Shown here in pieces: positions 24,713-33,269 of a DNA stretch of 64,000 nucleotides (positions are counted from its first letter, which is position 1; each line of letters starts with the position of its first letter). The translations under genes and the position numbers were made by a program. This DNA is from Flavisolibacter ginsenosidimutans. Its GTDB lineage: Bacteria; Bacteroidota; Bacteroidia; Chitinophagales; Chitinophagaceae. Where the stretch lies: the NCBI RefSeq assembly GCF_007970805.1, contig NZ_CP042433.1:1550001-1614000 (forward strand), written 5' to 3'. Below the pieces are notes generated by a model. The model was not told where the DNA came from. It saw only the letters and a list, made by a program, of their open reading frames with translations, and made no database searches.

Positions 24713-27547
24713 ATGAAACCAGTTAGCCAGCTTCCCTTGCGAACACTGTTCTTCGTTTCTTTCTTTCTTGCCAGCCTGTTTTCTTTAGCACAAAACGTTA
24801 CGGTAAGAGGCGCGGTAAAGGACGCCAACGGCCAGGCTTTGTCCGGTGCTTCGGTAACGGTACAAGGTGCGTCAAAAGGCACGGTGGCAGATAACAGCGG
24901 CAATTATTCGCTTTCGCTTGCACCGGGTAAATACACCCTTGTGGTTACGTACGTAGGCTACCTCACGCAGCGCACCGACGTTACGGTAGGGCAATCGGGA
25001 GCGGTGCAGGATTTTATTTTGGCCGGTGCCGGTGAATTAAACACCGTTACGGTTGTTGGTTCGCGCAGCGTGGCCCGCACAAGAACAGAAACACCCGTTC
25101 CCGTTGATGTGATTCCATTAGCGCAAGTAGTGAACGAAATTGGGCAAGTGGACCTGAACCAGATCATGAATTACATAGCCCCGTCTTTTCAATCGGCAAG
25201 GCAAACCATCGCCGACGGAACCGATCACTTAGACCCTGCACAATTAAGAGGTCTTGGAACAGACCAGGTTTTGGTGTTGATCAATGGCAAACGCCGTCAC
25301 CAGGCCGCACTGGTAAACGTAAACGGAACGGTGAACCGCGGGCAAACCAACACGGACCTCAGCGCCATTCCGGCTACGGCCATTGAGCGGATTGAAATTC
25401 TTCGCGACGGCGCTTCGGCGCAATACGGTTCCGACGCCATTGCAGGTGTCATCAACATTGTATTGAAAAGGAGAACGGGTTTACTTGAAGCCAGCAGCAG
25501 CTATGGCTTTTACGATACAAAATATCCAAAGAACTATGCGCTGTACAAGATTCAGGGCAAAAGCGATGACCCTAACGTGAGAGTAACCGACGGCGGAACC
25601 TTTCAGGGTTCGCTTGGTTATGGCTTCAACATTGGCAAAGGTTATTTGACGCTGAACGGCGAATACATCAGCCGCGAGGCCACCAACAGAACGGGCACGT
25701 ACACGGGTCAAATTTTTCCCAGCGTAAACGGACAAAACCGCGATGATTCCATTATGAATGGCCGTGGCATTAACCGAAACACGTTTGACATCAGGGCTGG
25801 TAACTCGCAAATGAAAGGCGGCGCCCTGTTTTACAATTTTGCTTTGCCGGTAGGCAAGAACGGTGAGGTTTATGCCTTTGGTGGCTACAGCAAAAAAGAC
25901 GGCAACTCCGCCGGCTTGTACCGTTATCCGAGTAGCGTTGTTCTGGCATCGAACGCGGGCAAATATGCTTCGAATGTGTTTGCCATGTACCCCAACGGTT
26001 TTCTTCCCAACATCAATACAAAGATTGCCGACTTTTCAACCGCCGTTGGTTATCGTACAAAAATTAAAGGATGGAATTTTGACATCAGCAACAGCTTTGG
26101 CCAAAACACGTTTGATTTTGGCGTAAGCAATTCCGTTAACTACTCGCAATTTGCTGTTAACTCAAGCCCGCAAACAACCTTCGATGCCGGCGGCTTGAAG
26201 TTTTGGCAAAACACCAGCAATGCGGACGTTGCCAAGAGATATGATGTGTTGCGAGGACTGAACGTGGCCGCCGGTCTTGAATACCGCATTGATGCTTTCG
26301 GCATTCGCAGCGGCGAAGAAGCCTCGTACAAAAACTACGACGTACCGTCGGGTGTTGGTCCGGGCGCACAGGTTTTTCCCGGTTTTGTCAACACCATCGG
26401 CGATACGAAAACACGCAACGCAAAAGCCGTTTACGTAGATCTTGAACAGGATTTTACAAAAGCATTCTTGTTAACGGGAGCTCTCCGCTATGAGAATTAC
26501 AGCGACTTTGGCTCGACCTTTAATTACAAATTCAGCACGAGAGTAAAAGTGGTGGATTGGTTCAATCTCCGCGGTTCGGTTAGTACCGGTTTTCGTGCAC
26601 CGTCCATGCAGCAGAAGTATTATGCAAAGACCAACACTTTGTTCATTACGCAAGGCGGAAGCTTAACGCCGGTACAGGCCGGAACCTTTACCAACGACAG
26701 CCCGCTAGCCGGATTGCTTGGCATTCCAAAACTGAAACAGGAAACAAGCCAAAGCTATTCGTTTGGCTTTACCGCAAAGCCTTTCAGCGGTTTTGAACTC
26801 ACCTTTGACGCCTACCAGATTGACATTAAAAACCGCATCATTCTTACCAACAATTTCAACGGCAACACCAGCGCACAAATCAAACAAATTCTGGACGCAC
26901 AAGGTGCTACTACGGCCAACTTTTTTACCAATGCCATTGATACTAGGGCGAGAGGTTTTGAAGCCGTGGCTTCTTACAACAAAACCTTTTTGAAGAAGCA
27001 TTCCTTGCGCACGGTATTGGCCCTCAACATTACCGACAACCAGGTAAAAAAAGACGCAGCCGGCAAGCCGATTATTCACGCTTCGGATATTTTGGTCAAC
27101 GGCGGACAATTGGGAAACTATTTCAGCCGCGAAGACCAAAGCCGCATCGAAGTGGCCAATCCAAAAGACAAATTGAGTTTATCGTTTGAATACAAGTACA
27201 GCAGGTTCGGAGCCATGCTCCGGTTTGTGCATTTTGGGGTGGTTCAATATCTTGATGCCAGCACGACGCCGATTGCTAACGCTTTTGACAACAATACACT
27301 GGAAAGTCTCGACCAGGATTTCTCGGCAAAAACAGTTACGGATCTTTCGCTTTCTTACGACGTTTTAAAATCTTTGCGTCTCACAATCGGTGCAAACAAT
27401 TTATTTGACGTTTATCCCGATGTACAAACCCACAGCAGCAACCAAAGCCTTGGCCGTTTTGTGTACAGCCGTCGGGTACAACAGATGGGCTTTAACGGCG
27501 CTTATTATTTTGCACGTTTGAAACTGACATTGCCCACAGGCAAATAA
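24713..27547 (+). CDS. TonB-dependent receptor with N-terminal carboxypeptidase-regulatory-like domain
   Basis: A 944-aa protein from ATG 24713 (signal peptide to 'LFSLAQ'). Residues ~24-110 form a CarboxypepD_reg-like domain ('ANGQALSGASVTVQGASKG'), then the plug ('QLRGLGTDQVLVLINGKRRH', 'IERIEILRDGASAQYGSDA') and a 22-strand barrel ending 'FARLKLTLPTGK'. It lacks the SusC hallmark near the plug and no susD follows, so it is more likely a siderophore, cobalamin or other small-molecule receptor than a SusC. Family knowledge: outer-membrane uptake driven by TonB/ExbBD. It stands alone, bounded by a strong terminator downstream. Confidence 0.93.
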   Translation: MKPVSQLPLRTLFFVSFFLASLFSLAQNVTVRGAVKDANGQALSGASVTVQGASKGTVADNSGNYSLSLAPGKYTLVVTYVGYLTQRTDVTVGQSGAVQDFILAGAGELNTVTVVGSRSVARTRTETPVPVDVIPLAQVVNEIGQVDLNQIMNYIAPSFQSARQTIADGTDHLDPAQLRGLGTDQVLVLINGKRRHQAALVNVNGTVNRGQTNTDLSAIPATAIERIEILRDGASAQYGSDAIAGVINIVLKRRTGLLEASSSYGFYDTKYPKNYALYKIQGKSDDPNVRVTDGGTFQGSLGYGFNIGKGYLTLNGEYISREATNRTGTYTGQIFPSVNGQNRDDSIMNGRGINRNTFDIRAGNSQMKGGALFYNFALPVGKNGEVYAFGGYSKKDGNSAGLYRYPSSVVLASNAGKYASNVFAMYPNGFLPNINTKIADFSTAVGYRTKIKGWNFDISNSFGQNTFDFGVSNSVNYSQFAVNSSPQTTFDAGGLKFWQNTSNADVAKRYDVLRGLNVAAGLEYRIDAFGIRSGEEASYKNYDVPSGVGPGAQVFPGFVNTIGDTKTRNAKAVYVDLEQDFTKAFLLTGALRYENYSDFGSTFNYKFSTRVKVVDWFNLRGSVSTGFRAPSMQQKYYAKTNTLFITQGGSLTPVQAGTFTNDSPLAGLLGIPKLKQETSQSYSFGFTAKPFSGFELTFDAYQIDIKNRIILTNNFNGNTSAQIKQILDAQGATTANFFTNAIDTRARGFEAVASYNKTFLKKHSLRTVLALNITDNQVKKDAAGKPIIHASDILVNGGQLGNYFSREDQSRIEVANPKDKLSLSFEYKYSRFGAMLRFVHFGVVQYLDASTTPIANAFDNNTLESLDQDFSAKTVTDLSLSYDVLKSLRLTIGANNLFDVYPDVQTHSSNQSLGRFVYSRRVQQMGFNGAYYFARLKLTLPTGK

Positions 27548-27564
27548 TCTGCTTTTGCAACCGT

Positions 27565-27601
27565 AAACAAAAAGCCGTCGCAAAACGACGGCTTTTTGTT
27601 T
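27565..27601. terminator. Strong bidirectional terminator
   Basis: Perfect 16-bp stem (27565-27580 with 27586-27601) with a CAAAA loop and A/T runs on both sides, between the convergent TonB receptor and esterase genes. The same CAAAA loop is used in the terminator at 39225-39255. Confidence 0.92.
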
Positions 27602-27641
27602 TGAGAAGCTTATTTGTACCGGGCATAAATTTCGCCGGCCT

Positions 27642-28514
27642 TTACTGCGCAATGTCGTTCGTTACTTCGACGTTTAGCGTTCGCTGTTCATCTGTTCCAT
27701 TGTTCTTTCCACTCCATGCCCACAACAAAAATGCGGGCATCGCTTTCCCCCAGCTTTGCACATCGTGCCGTCCGTTTTCGTAATTCACGTAACGAATATC
27801 TTGTTCTTGTTTATAACCCAAACGCTCCAGTTCTTTTATCAGGTCAAGCGTATCGTCAATGGAATCAATAATGCCGTTGTTATTGCGGTCGGCGGTTTCG
27901 TCTTGAGAGCCGGTCATGAAATAAAAACGCAAGTTCGGCTGGTGTTCGCCGTTGCGGATTTGCTGGTGCATGATGCGGTGTTGGTTATCGTCGTAACCTT
28001 CGCCCACATCTTTACTGCGCCACCAAAACGAACCGGAAAAAACACCAACTGTTGAAAACAATCCGGGATGATTCCAGGCCGTGTCCAATGCGGATAACCC
28101 GCCAAGGGAAAAACCCGCGATGGCTTTTTCTTGGAAAGCATCAACGCGGTATTCTTTATGCAAAAACGGGATCAATTCGTCAACGATAAATTGCTGGTAA
28201 GCCTTTGACCGTTTGCCACGCCCCGCGTAGTCCAAAACGTTGGCCGTTCCGTATTCATCGCGGCGGTATTTGTTGCAATGAAGCCCCACGCAAAGCAGCG
28301 GCGCAATTTGTCCCGACGACAAAAGGCCATCAAGCGTTGGTGCAAAAGGCATGTCTTCCAAATCCTGTCCGTCGTTGATGATGAGCAACGAAAGTTCTGA
28401 AGGATCAGAAATGTTTTTGGGAAGGTAAACGTCGGCAATGACGTAGCGGTTTAAGTGCAAAGAAGCTACCGCACGTTGTTCTACAAGGATAGTGGATAAA
28501 TTTTGAAGAAGCAT
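27642..28514 (-). CDS. Esterase, putative esterase (Fes/EstD-like) family
   Basis: A 290-aa protein from ATG 28514 ('MLLQNLSTILVEQRAV'); the longer frame to 28607 reads through the promoter. Alpha/beta-hydrolase features: 'LLIINDGQDLEDM', nucleophile elbow 'AGFSLGG' (Ser near 135), 'VGVFSGSFWW' and a C-terminal 'YENGRHDVQSWGKAMPAFLLW' holding the catalytic His. Family knowledge: these enzymes hydrolyse esters of siderophores, feruloyl sugars or thiols. The 'NNNGIIDSIDDT' segment looks like a calcium-binding-type acidic loop. No signal peptide, so probably cytoplasmic. Possible link with the convergent TonB receptor (siderophore release) is inference. Confidence 0.87.
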   Translation of the reverse strand: MLLQNLSTILVEQRAVASLHLNRYVIADVYLPKNISDPSELSLLIINDGQDLEDMPFAPTLDGLLSSGQIAPLLCVGLHCNKYRRDEYGTANVLDYAGRGKRSKAYQQFIVDELIPFLHKEYRVDAFQEKAIAGFSLGGLSALDTAWNHPGLFSTVGVFSGSFWWRSKDVGEGYDDNQHRIMHQQIRNGEHQPNLRFYFMTGSQDETADRNNNGIIDSIDDTLDLIKELERLGYKQEQDIRYVNYENGRHDVQSWGKAMPAFLLWAWSGKNNGTDEQRTLNVEVTNDIAQ

Positions 28515-28519
28515 AAGGC

Positions 28520-28549
28520 CAAATATAGGCGCGGACTTTGCGAAACAAA
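28520..28549 (-). promoter_or_regulatory. Bacteroidota-type promoter of the esterase gene, near-leaderless
   Basis: On the minus strand TTTG (28546-28549), 18 nt, TATATTTG (28520-28527), then 5 nt to the ATG. Spacing is identical to the histidine-kinase promoter at 13930-13959. Confidence 0.75.
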
Positions 28550-28632
28550 AATTTGCAGGGTCAAAACTATTTTTTCGGCTTTGTTTTATATTGTACTTTG
28601 AAGGCATTGATCAGGACATTAAACATCTTACC

Positions 28633-29586
28633 ATGAAAAAGATCGGCATCTTGTTTGGCCAGGAACGCAGCTTTCCAATGGCTTTTATTGAACGGGTAAA
28701 CAGCAAAGGCATTGACGGAATTGTAGCAGAACCGGTACGCATTGACAAAGTAGTGCAGGGCGAGCCCGCAGGTTACGCGGTTATCATTGACCGGATTTCA
28801 CAAGACGTACAGTTTTACCGGACCTTTTTAAAAAACGCGGCGCTTACCGGCACAGCCGTCATCAACAATCCTTTTTGGTGGAGCGCCGACGATAAATTTT
28901 TCAACAACTGCCTGATGACGCAGGTCGGCGTACCCATTCCAAAAACCGTCATCCTCCCCTCTTACGAAATGCCTACGGATACAAAACCGGAATCTTTTTC
29001 CAACCTTGCGTACCCACTGGATTGGGAAGGAATTTTTAATTACGTGGGCTTTCCGGCTTACATGAAACCTTATGCGGGCGGCGGTTGGAAGAACGTTTAC
29101 AAGTTGCATGACAAAGATGATTTCTATGCCAAGCATGCAGAAACCGGACAACTTGTGATGTTGCTACAGGAGGAAATTATTTTTGAAGAGTATTACCGTT
29201 GTTATTGCATTGGCGGCAAGCATGTACGCATCATGCCTTACGAACCGCGCAACCCGCATCATCTGCGTTATCAGGCGAATTTCTCTCCTTCACCTGAACG
29301 GCACAAATTGATGGAGGACATTGTTCTCCGTATCAATAAATATTTGGGTTACGATTTTAATACGGTTGAATTGGCGCTGCGCGACGGCGTTCCTTACGCC
29401 ATAGATTTTGGCAATCCCGCTCCCGATGCGGAACGCAGCGGCGTGGGCGAAGAAAACTTTGAATGGGTAGTAGAAACCGCGGCCAATTACGCCATTGAAA
29501 GAGCACAGGCGCAAAAAGACGGCGCGGACAATTTAACCTGGGGCGAGTACGTGAAACGCGGTGCGGCAAAACAACCGTTGGCATAA
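28633..29586 (+). CDS. ATP-grasp ligase (RimK/GshB-like)
   Basis: A 317-aa protein from ATG 28633 ('MKKIGILFGQERSFPMAF'). The N-terminal domain binds a substrate; the ATP-grasp core shows 'VGFPAYMKPYAGGGWKNVYK' (the ATP lysine and glycine-rich loop), 'MLLQEEIIFEEYYRCYCIGG' and 'ELALRDGVPYAIDFGNPAPDAE' (metal-binding acidic and Asn-Pro residues). Family knowledge: ATP-grasp enzymes join a carboxylate to an amine or thiol through an acyl-phosphate. Immediately downstream (135 bp) lies a GCS2-type carboxylate-amine ligase, which suggests a two-step peptide or thiol synthesis resembling glutathione formation. The substrate cannot be told from sequence. Confidence 0.85.
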   Translation: MKKIGILFGQERSFPMAFIERVNSKGIDGIVAEPVRIDKVVQGEPAGYAVIIDRISQDVQFYRTFLKNAALTGTAVINNPFWWSADDKFFNNCLMTQVGVPIPKTVILPSYEMPTDTKPESFSNLAYPLDWEGIFNYVGFPAYMKPYAGGGWKNVYKLHDKDDFYAKHAETGQLVMLLQEEIIFEEYYRCYCIGGKHVRIMPYEPRNPHHLRYQANFSPSPERHKLMEDIVLRINKYLGYDFNTVELALRDGVPYAIDFGNPAPDAERSGVGEENFEWVVETAANYAIERAQAQKDGADNLTWGEYVKRGAAKQPLA

Positions 29587-29590
29587 TGAG

Positions 29591-29716
29591 TTTGTGGTTT
29601 GTGGTTCACGTGACGAACACTGAAGGTTTCACTTTTGTAATTTGTTTAAAACAAAAGCGAAACAAAAATCAACACGAAACCACCAACCACAAACCACCAA
29701 CCACAAACCTCAAACT
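29591..29716. repeat. Low-complexity word repeat: GTTTGTGG / ACCACAAACC arms
   Basis: TTTGTGGTTTGTGGTTCACG (29591-29610) is mirrored by tandem ACCACAAACC-type units at 29679-29716, making an imperfect inverted repeat that fills the gap between the ATP-grasp and GCS2 genes. Confidence 0.7.
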
Positions 29717-29721
29717 TTTAC

Positions 29722-30837
29722 ATGGCGAACCTGAATTATAAAACCTTCACCCTCGGCGTAGAAGAAGAATACATGGTGATGGACCCTGCAAGCAAGGAAC
29801 TGAAAAGTCACGAGCAAAAGATTGTGCAGGAAGGACAAAAGATGATTAAAGACAAAGTAAAAGCCGAGATGCACCAGGCCGTGGTGGAAGTGGGCACGGA
29901 CATTTGCGCAGACATTGAAGAAGCACACCGCGACGTAAGCACCTTGCGGAGGACTATTTCCGACATTGCCGGCAGCCTTGGTTACGCAATGGGTGCAGCC
30001 GGCACGCATCCTTTTAGTCATTGGGAAAGCCAACTCATTACCGACCACGTTCGCTACAATGAAATTGTGAATGAGTTGCAGGAAGCCGCCCGCAGTAATT
30101 TGATTTTTGGCTTGCACGTACACGTGGGCATGGAAACAAGAGAGATGGCCAATCACATTGCAAATTCAACACGGTATTTTTTACCGCACGTATATGCACT
30201 CAGCACCAACTCGCCTTTTTGGGAAGGACGCAAAACAGGTTATAAATCTTTTCGCACAAAAGTCTTCGACAAGTTTCCCCGCACCGGCATTCCCGAAGCT
30301 TTTGAAAGCATAGAAGCCTACGACAATTACGTGAAGTTGTTGATGAAAACAAACTGCATTGACAACGCAAAAAAAATCTGGTGGGACTTAAGGGTGCATC
30401 CATTTTTCAACACTGTGGAATTTCGCATTTGCGACGTACCGATGACGGTTGATGAAACAATTGCCATTGCGGCTTTGTTCCAGGCCATCTGCGCAAAAAT
30501 TTACAAGCTTCGCCAGCAGAACATGAACTTCATTCAGTATCCGCGTCCACTGATCAATGAAAACAAATGGCGGGCCGGCCGCTACGGCATTGATGGTTAT
30601 TTGATTGACTTTGGCAAGGAGGAAGAAGTGAACACAAGAGTATTGATTTACGAATTGCTTGACTTTGTTGATGACGTGGTTGACCATCTTGGTTCGCGCC
30701 AGCGCATTGGTTACGTACACAAGATGCTTGAACGCGGCACCGGCGCTGACCGCCAGTTGGCCGTGTATGAACAGGCTACCAATTTAAAATCGGTAGCCGA
30801 TTATATACACTCGCAATTTTTGGAGGGCTTAACTTAA
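29722..30837 (+). CDS. Carboxylate-amine ligase, GCS2 family (YbdK-like)
   Basis: A 371-aa protein. 'FTLGVEEEYMVMDPAS' at residues ~9-24 is the GCS2 signature with the catalytic acidic residues. 'MHQAVVEVGTDICADIEEA', 'GLHVHVGMETRE' and 'VEFRICDVPMTVDETIAIAAL' follow in family order. Family knowledge: YbdK-type enzymes have weak glutamate-cysteine ligase activity and form gamma-glutamyl or related amide bonds using ATP. It is co-directional with the ATP-grasp gene upstream and a small conserved-looking gene downstream. Confidence 0.92.
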   Translation: MANLNYKTFTLGVEEEYMVMDPASKELKSHEQKIVQEGQKMIKDKVKAEMHQAVVEVGTDICADIEEAHRDVSTLRRTISDIAGSLGYAMGAAGTHPFSHWESQLITDHVRYNEIVNELQEAARSNLIFGLHVHVGMETREMANHIANSTRYFLPHVYALSTNSPFWEGRKTGYKSFRTKVFDKFPRTGIPEAFESIEAYDNYVKLLMKTNCIDNAKKIWWDLRVHPFFNTVEFRICDVPMTVDETIAIAALFQAICAKIYKLRQQNMNFIQYPRPLINENKWRAGRYGIDGYLIDFGKEEEVNTRVLIYELLDFVDDVVDHLGSRQRIGYVHKMLERGTGADRQLAVYEQATNLKSVADYIHSQFLEGLT

Positions 30838-30950
30838 AAATCACATGCGCACCGCTTTATTTTTGATTACCTTGTTTGTGGCATCCGACTAAGAACTGAC
30901 TCTTCCCCTACTGCACCGGCTGTTCGTTCGTACAACCACAAACAACGTTC

Positions 30951-31220
30951 ATGGCACGCATCTTCAACATTTATTTTATGCACCAAGACGAACTGCACAA
31001 CGCAATCGTCTCGGTGCGTTCTACGCCGCTTTACACTGAATATATTTTAGGAAACCTCGACGTTGAACTGCGCAGCCTTCTTCCGGGAAACTGCATTCTT
31101 TTAGAACCGGCCGGCACACTTTTTTTTAAAGACGCAAACGAGAAACATTCCACGCAACTGATGAATGCCATCATTCAAAGTCTTAACAAGCACCTGGAAA
31201 CCAACCACACATCGTTTTAG
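30951..31220 (+). CDS. Small uncharacterised protein (89 aa)
   Basis: ATG 30951 begins 'MARIFNIYFMHQDELHNAIVSVR'. The sequence is compact and protein-like, with alternating hydrophobic residues ('TLFFKDANEKHSTQLMNAIIQSLNKHLE') and no signal peptide or transmembrane helix, so it should be cytoplasmic. I do not recognise a family. It follows the ATP-grasp and GCS2 genes on the same strand with a 113-bp gap and faces the methylase gene convergently. It could be a small accessory protein of the ligase pair, but nothing in the sequence proves this. Confidence 0.6.
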   Translation: MARIFNIYFMHQDELHNAIVSVRSTPLYTEYILGNLDVELRSLLPGNCILLEPAGTLFFKDANEKHSTQLMNAIIQSLNKHLETNHTSF

Positions 31221-31270
31221 CAAAGGCAAGCATTATCAGAAGAAATCCTCTCGTCTTTCTTGGGTCTATT

Positions 31271-32401
31271 CTACTGCTTTTGCATCAGGAAAAGATATTC
31301 AACGTGACGGCCGTCGCTGTTTACCCATTCGTGCGTCCAACGCATGTTGGCCATCACATTTTTTTTGTAATCAATCTCTTTGGCTTTAATCAATTTGCCA
31401 CCTGTGTTCAGAATATCGTACAGTTCTTCTTTCGTTGTGCGTCCGCCAGAACTGTAAGAAAGCAAAACATAGTTCGCCTTTGTCTCGTTCACAAGTTTGC
31501 GCACGGCTTGCATGGCAATGAAATGCCCGTTTTCGTCTTTTCGAAATTCTTCAAAAACCGATGCGGCCACTTCGTCCCTTGAATCCTCGCGTCGAGCGGC
31601 TTTGCCAAACAAGAGCGGCTTGTCGTTTAGTATAACCGAAGTCCAGATGTGATAATAGGAATTATAACGAACGCGGCTCGGCGGCATCTTTTCGTTATTC
31701 GAACCGTAAGGCGGATCGAAGTATGCAAGATCGAATTTCTCTTTTTTGATTGTTTCAAAAATGTCGCCTCTCATCACGCGGTTTTCCTGTTCATTAATGA
31801 ACAACTTCGGAACTTTTAGCACAAGGTCTTTGTGTGAACGCGACGACCACTCGGACAAATAAGCCGCATAATGACCAAGCGTACTGTCAACCGAATCAAG
31901 TGCAAGAATCAAGCTTGCTAACGCAATGGCTTTCTCAACTTCAGGCAAATTGAGCCGGTCTATTTCGTCGCGGATGGCGTCCAGCTTTTTTGTGTTTTTC
32001 AGTTGGAAAGGATATTTCTTTCCGTTGTTTTCGGCAGCACCGTAATGCTCCGAAAACCAACCCTCGTAACCATTCAAACCATTTAAGTGATCAATCAGGC
32101 TTTGATAATATTTCGGTTCTTCTTTGTTCAGCAGGTAGGCTTTTGCAAAGGTTTCAGACCAAACGGAAACGTCGTTCGACGTGGTGACAAAATCGTTTTT
32201 TGCAAAGGCCTGGCTTACCCTTGTTGAACCGCTAAAACCATCGAGTATAGTTTTAACGGGCAGGCCTTCAACAATGTCTAAAATCTGCGGAATAATTTTA
32301 AGCTTGGAACCGGCGTATTTGATGCCTTCGGTTTGCGGCACGTGAAGTTTTTTTTCACCGCCCGATGGCAAGTCCTCGTTCTTCATTGCACTTTCGTTCA
32401 T
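31271..32401 (-). CDS. D12-class DNA adenine-N6 methyltransferase
   Basis: A 376-aa protein from ATG 32401 (an in-frame ATG at 32386 is equally possible). Motif X/I region 'IKYAGSKLKIIPQIL' and 'KTILDGFSGSTRVSQAF' bind AdoMet; the catalytic motif IV is 'DLAYFDPPYGSN' (near residue 222). 'LLSYSSGGRTTKEELYDIL' is a late family motif. Family knowledge: such enzymes methylate adenine in a short DNA target. No restriction endonuclease gene is visible beside it, so it may be an orphan methylase or part of a reduced RM system. Confidence 0.88.
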   Translation of the reverse strand: MNESAMKNEDLPSGGEKKLHVPQTEGIKYAGSKLKIIPQILDIVEGLPVKTILDGFSGSTRVSQAFAKNDFVTTSNDVSVWSETFAKAYLLNKEEPKYYQSLIDHLNGLNGYEGWFSEHYGAAENNGKKYPFQLKNTKKLDAIRDEIDRLNLPEVEKAIALASLILALDSVDSTLGHYAAYLSEWSSRSHKDLVLKVPKLFINEQENRVMRGDIFETIKKEKFDLAYFDPPYGSNNEKMPPSRVRYNSYYHIWTSVILNDKPLLFGKAARREDSRDEVAASVFEEFRKDENGHFIAMQAVRKLVNETKANYVLLSYSSGGRTTKEELYDILNTGGKLIKAKEIDYKKNVMANMRWTHEWVNSDGRHVEYLFLMQKQ

Positions 32402-32555
32402 TCCTGACTTTTAAAAGGCGGCCGCTTTTGTTTGAACAATTCGAAAAAGTTTAAGCCGCAAACAACTACGTTGTCAACGATTTAAATTCACACCAAAATA
32501 CAGAAAGCCTTTAGAACAAATTTGAAGAAAGGAAAGGAACGGCAATTATGTTACT

Positions 32556-33098
32556 TTATTCCGCACCAATTATCGCGGCAAATTTTTCCCTGAATATTTT
32601 CTGCTGTCCGCTTCCGGGAAAAGGCAAGCGTTCGTTAATTACGTTATAGCCTTGTTGCGTTAAGAAAGGATAGCATAAATCAAAAACGGCCGTTTGAATG
32701 AGAACGATGGGCGTTTGTTTTATGATGTATTTCTCCAGTCGCGGAAGCAAACCGGGTAAATCATCTTCAAGTGAAAGGCCGCTTACGTCGAAAGGCACTT
32801 CGGCTACTGTCATCAACCACCAACCATCACTTTGAAATTGCAGGAGCAATTCTTCTTTCAATTCTGTTTTCCTTCCTGACTTTAAGTAACGCTGTTTTAG
32901 ATCGGGATACAAAACGCCGGTGATTTCTAAAAACAAGGCGTCTTGCTTTTTCACGTCTTCAAAATAAAAATACCGGTCAAGATTGCAGGGCGGTGCTTCG
33001 GTGAGAAGCAAGGTTTGAATCTTTGCCGGTTTGTATTTGTTACGGGCAAGTGCGTAAACGTCTTTGAGGAATTCGGTATCGGAGTGATTAATGGCCAT
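32556..33098 (-). CDS. Uncharacterised protein (180 aa)
   Basis: ATG 33098 begins 'MAINHSDTEFLKDVYALARNKY'. 'KIQTLLLTEAPPCNLDRYFYFEDV' and 'PIVLIQTAVFDLCYPFLTQQGYNVI' are regular alpha/beta segments. The 'LLLTEAPP...RYFY' pattern is reminiscent of the water-activating loop region of uracil-DNA-glycosylase-fold proteins, but the resemblance is short and the assignment is weak. No signal peptide. It lies between the adenine methylase and the AT-rich HEPN-like gene, all on the minus strand. Confidence 0.6.
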   Translation of the reverse strand: MAINHSDTEFLKDVYALARNKYKPAKIQTLLLTEAPPCNLDRYFYFEDVKKQDALFLEITGVLYPDLKQRYLKSGRKTELKEELLLQFQSDGWWLMTVAEVPFDVSGLSLEDDLPGLLPRLEKYIIKQTPIVLIQTAVFDLCYPFLTQQGYNVINERLPFPGSGQQKIFREKFAAIIGAE

Positions 33099-33141
33099 GA
33101 ACGTTTCGTAAAACTTTGTACAGAAATGGGCTAATGTCTAC

Positions 33142-33254
33142 CGGCTTGCCGCAGTGAGGGGAGTCGGTGATCCGTCAGCTTAAATTTAGTAATAGAGCTC
33201 CATAGAATCGTTTTGCATGGCTCATATTCTTCAAGCCTGCATTGTGGCAAGCCG
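33142..33254. repeat. Imperfect inverted repeat just after the HEPN-like gene, cassette-boundary-like
   Basis: CGGCTTGCCGCAGTG (33142-33156) and CATTGTGGCAAGCCG (33240-33254) pair 13 of 15 bases across a 113-bp span that starts 15 bp after the stop codon of the minus-strand gene. The size and placement resemble an integron attC site, but the outer boxes do not match the RYYYAAC/GTTRRRY consensus well. Confidence 0.45.
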
Positions 33255-33269
33255 ATGTTGTGCATAATC

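Noticed and set aside
24713..27547. SusC assignment for the TonB-dependent receptor
   Set aside because: No SusD follows and the plug lacks the SusC-type 'QPLFVIDG' segment ('QVLVLINGKRRH' instead), so a general TonB receptor call is safer.
33142..33254. Canonical integron attC site
   Set aside because: The palindrome and position fit, but the outer R-boxes do not match RYYYAAC/GTTRRRY and no integrase gene is in the window. Kept only as a finding to test.
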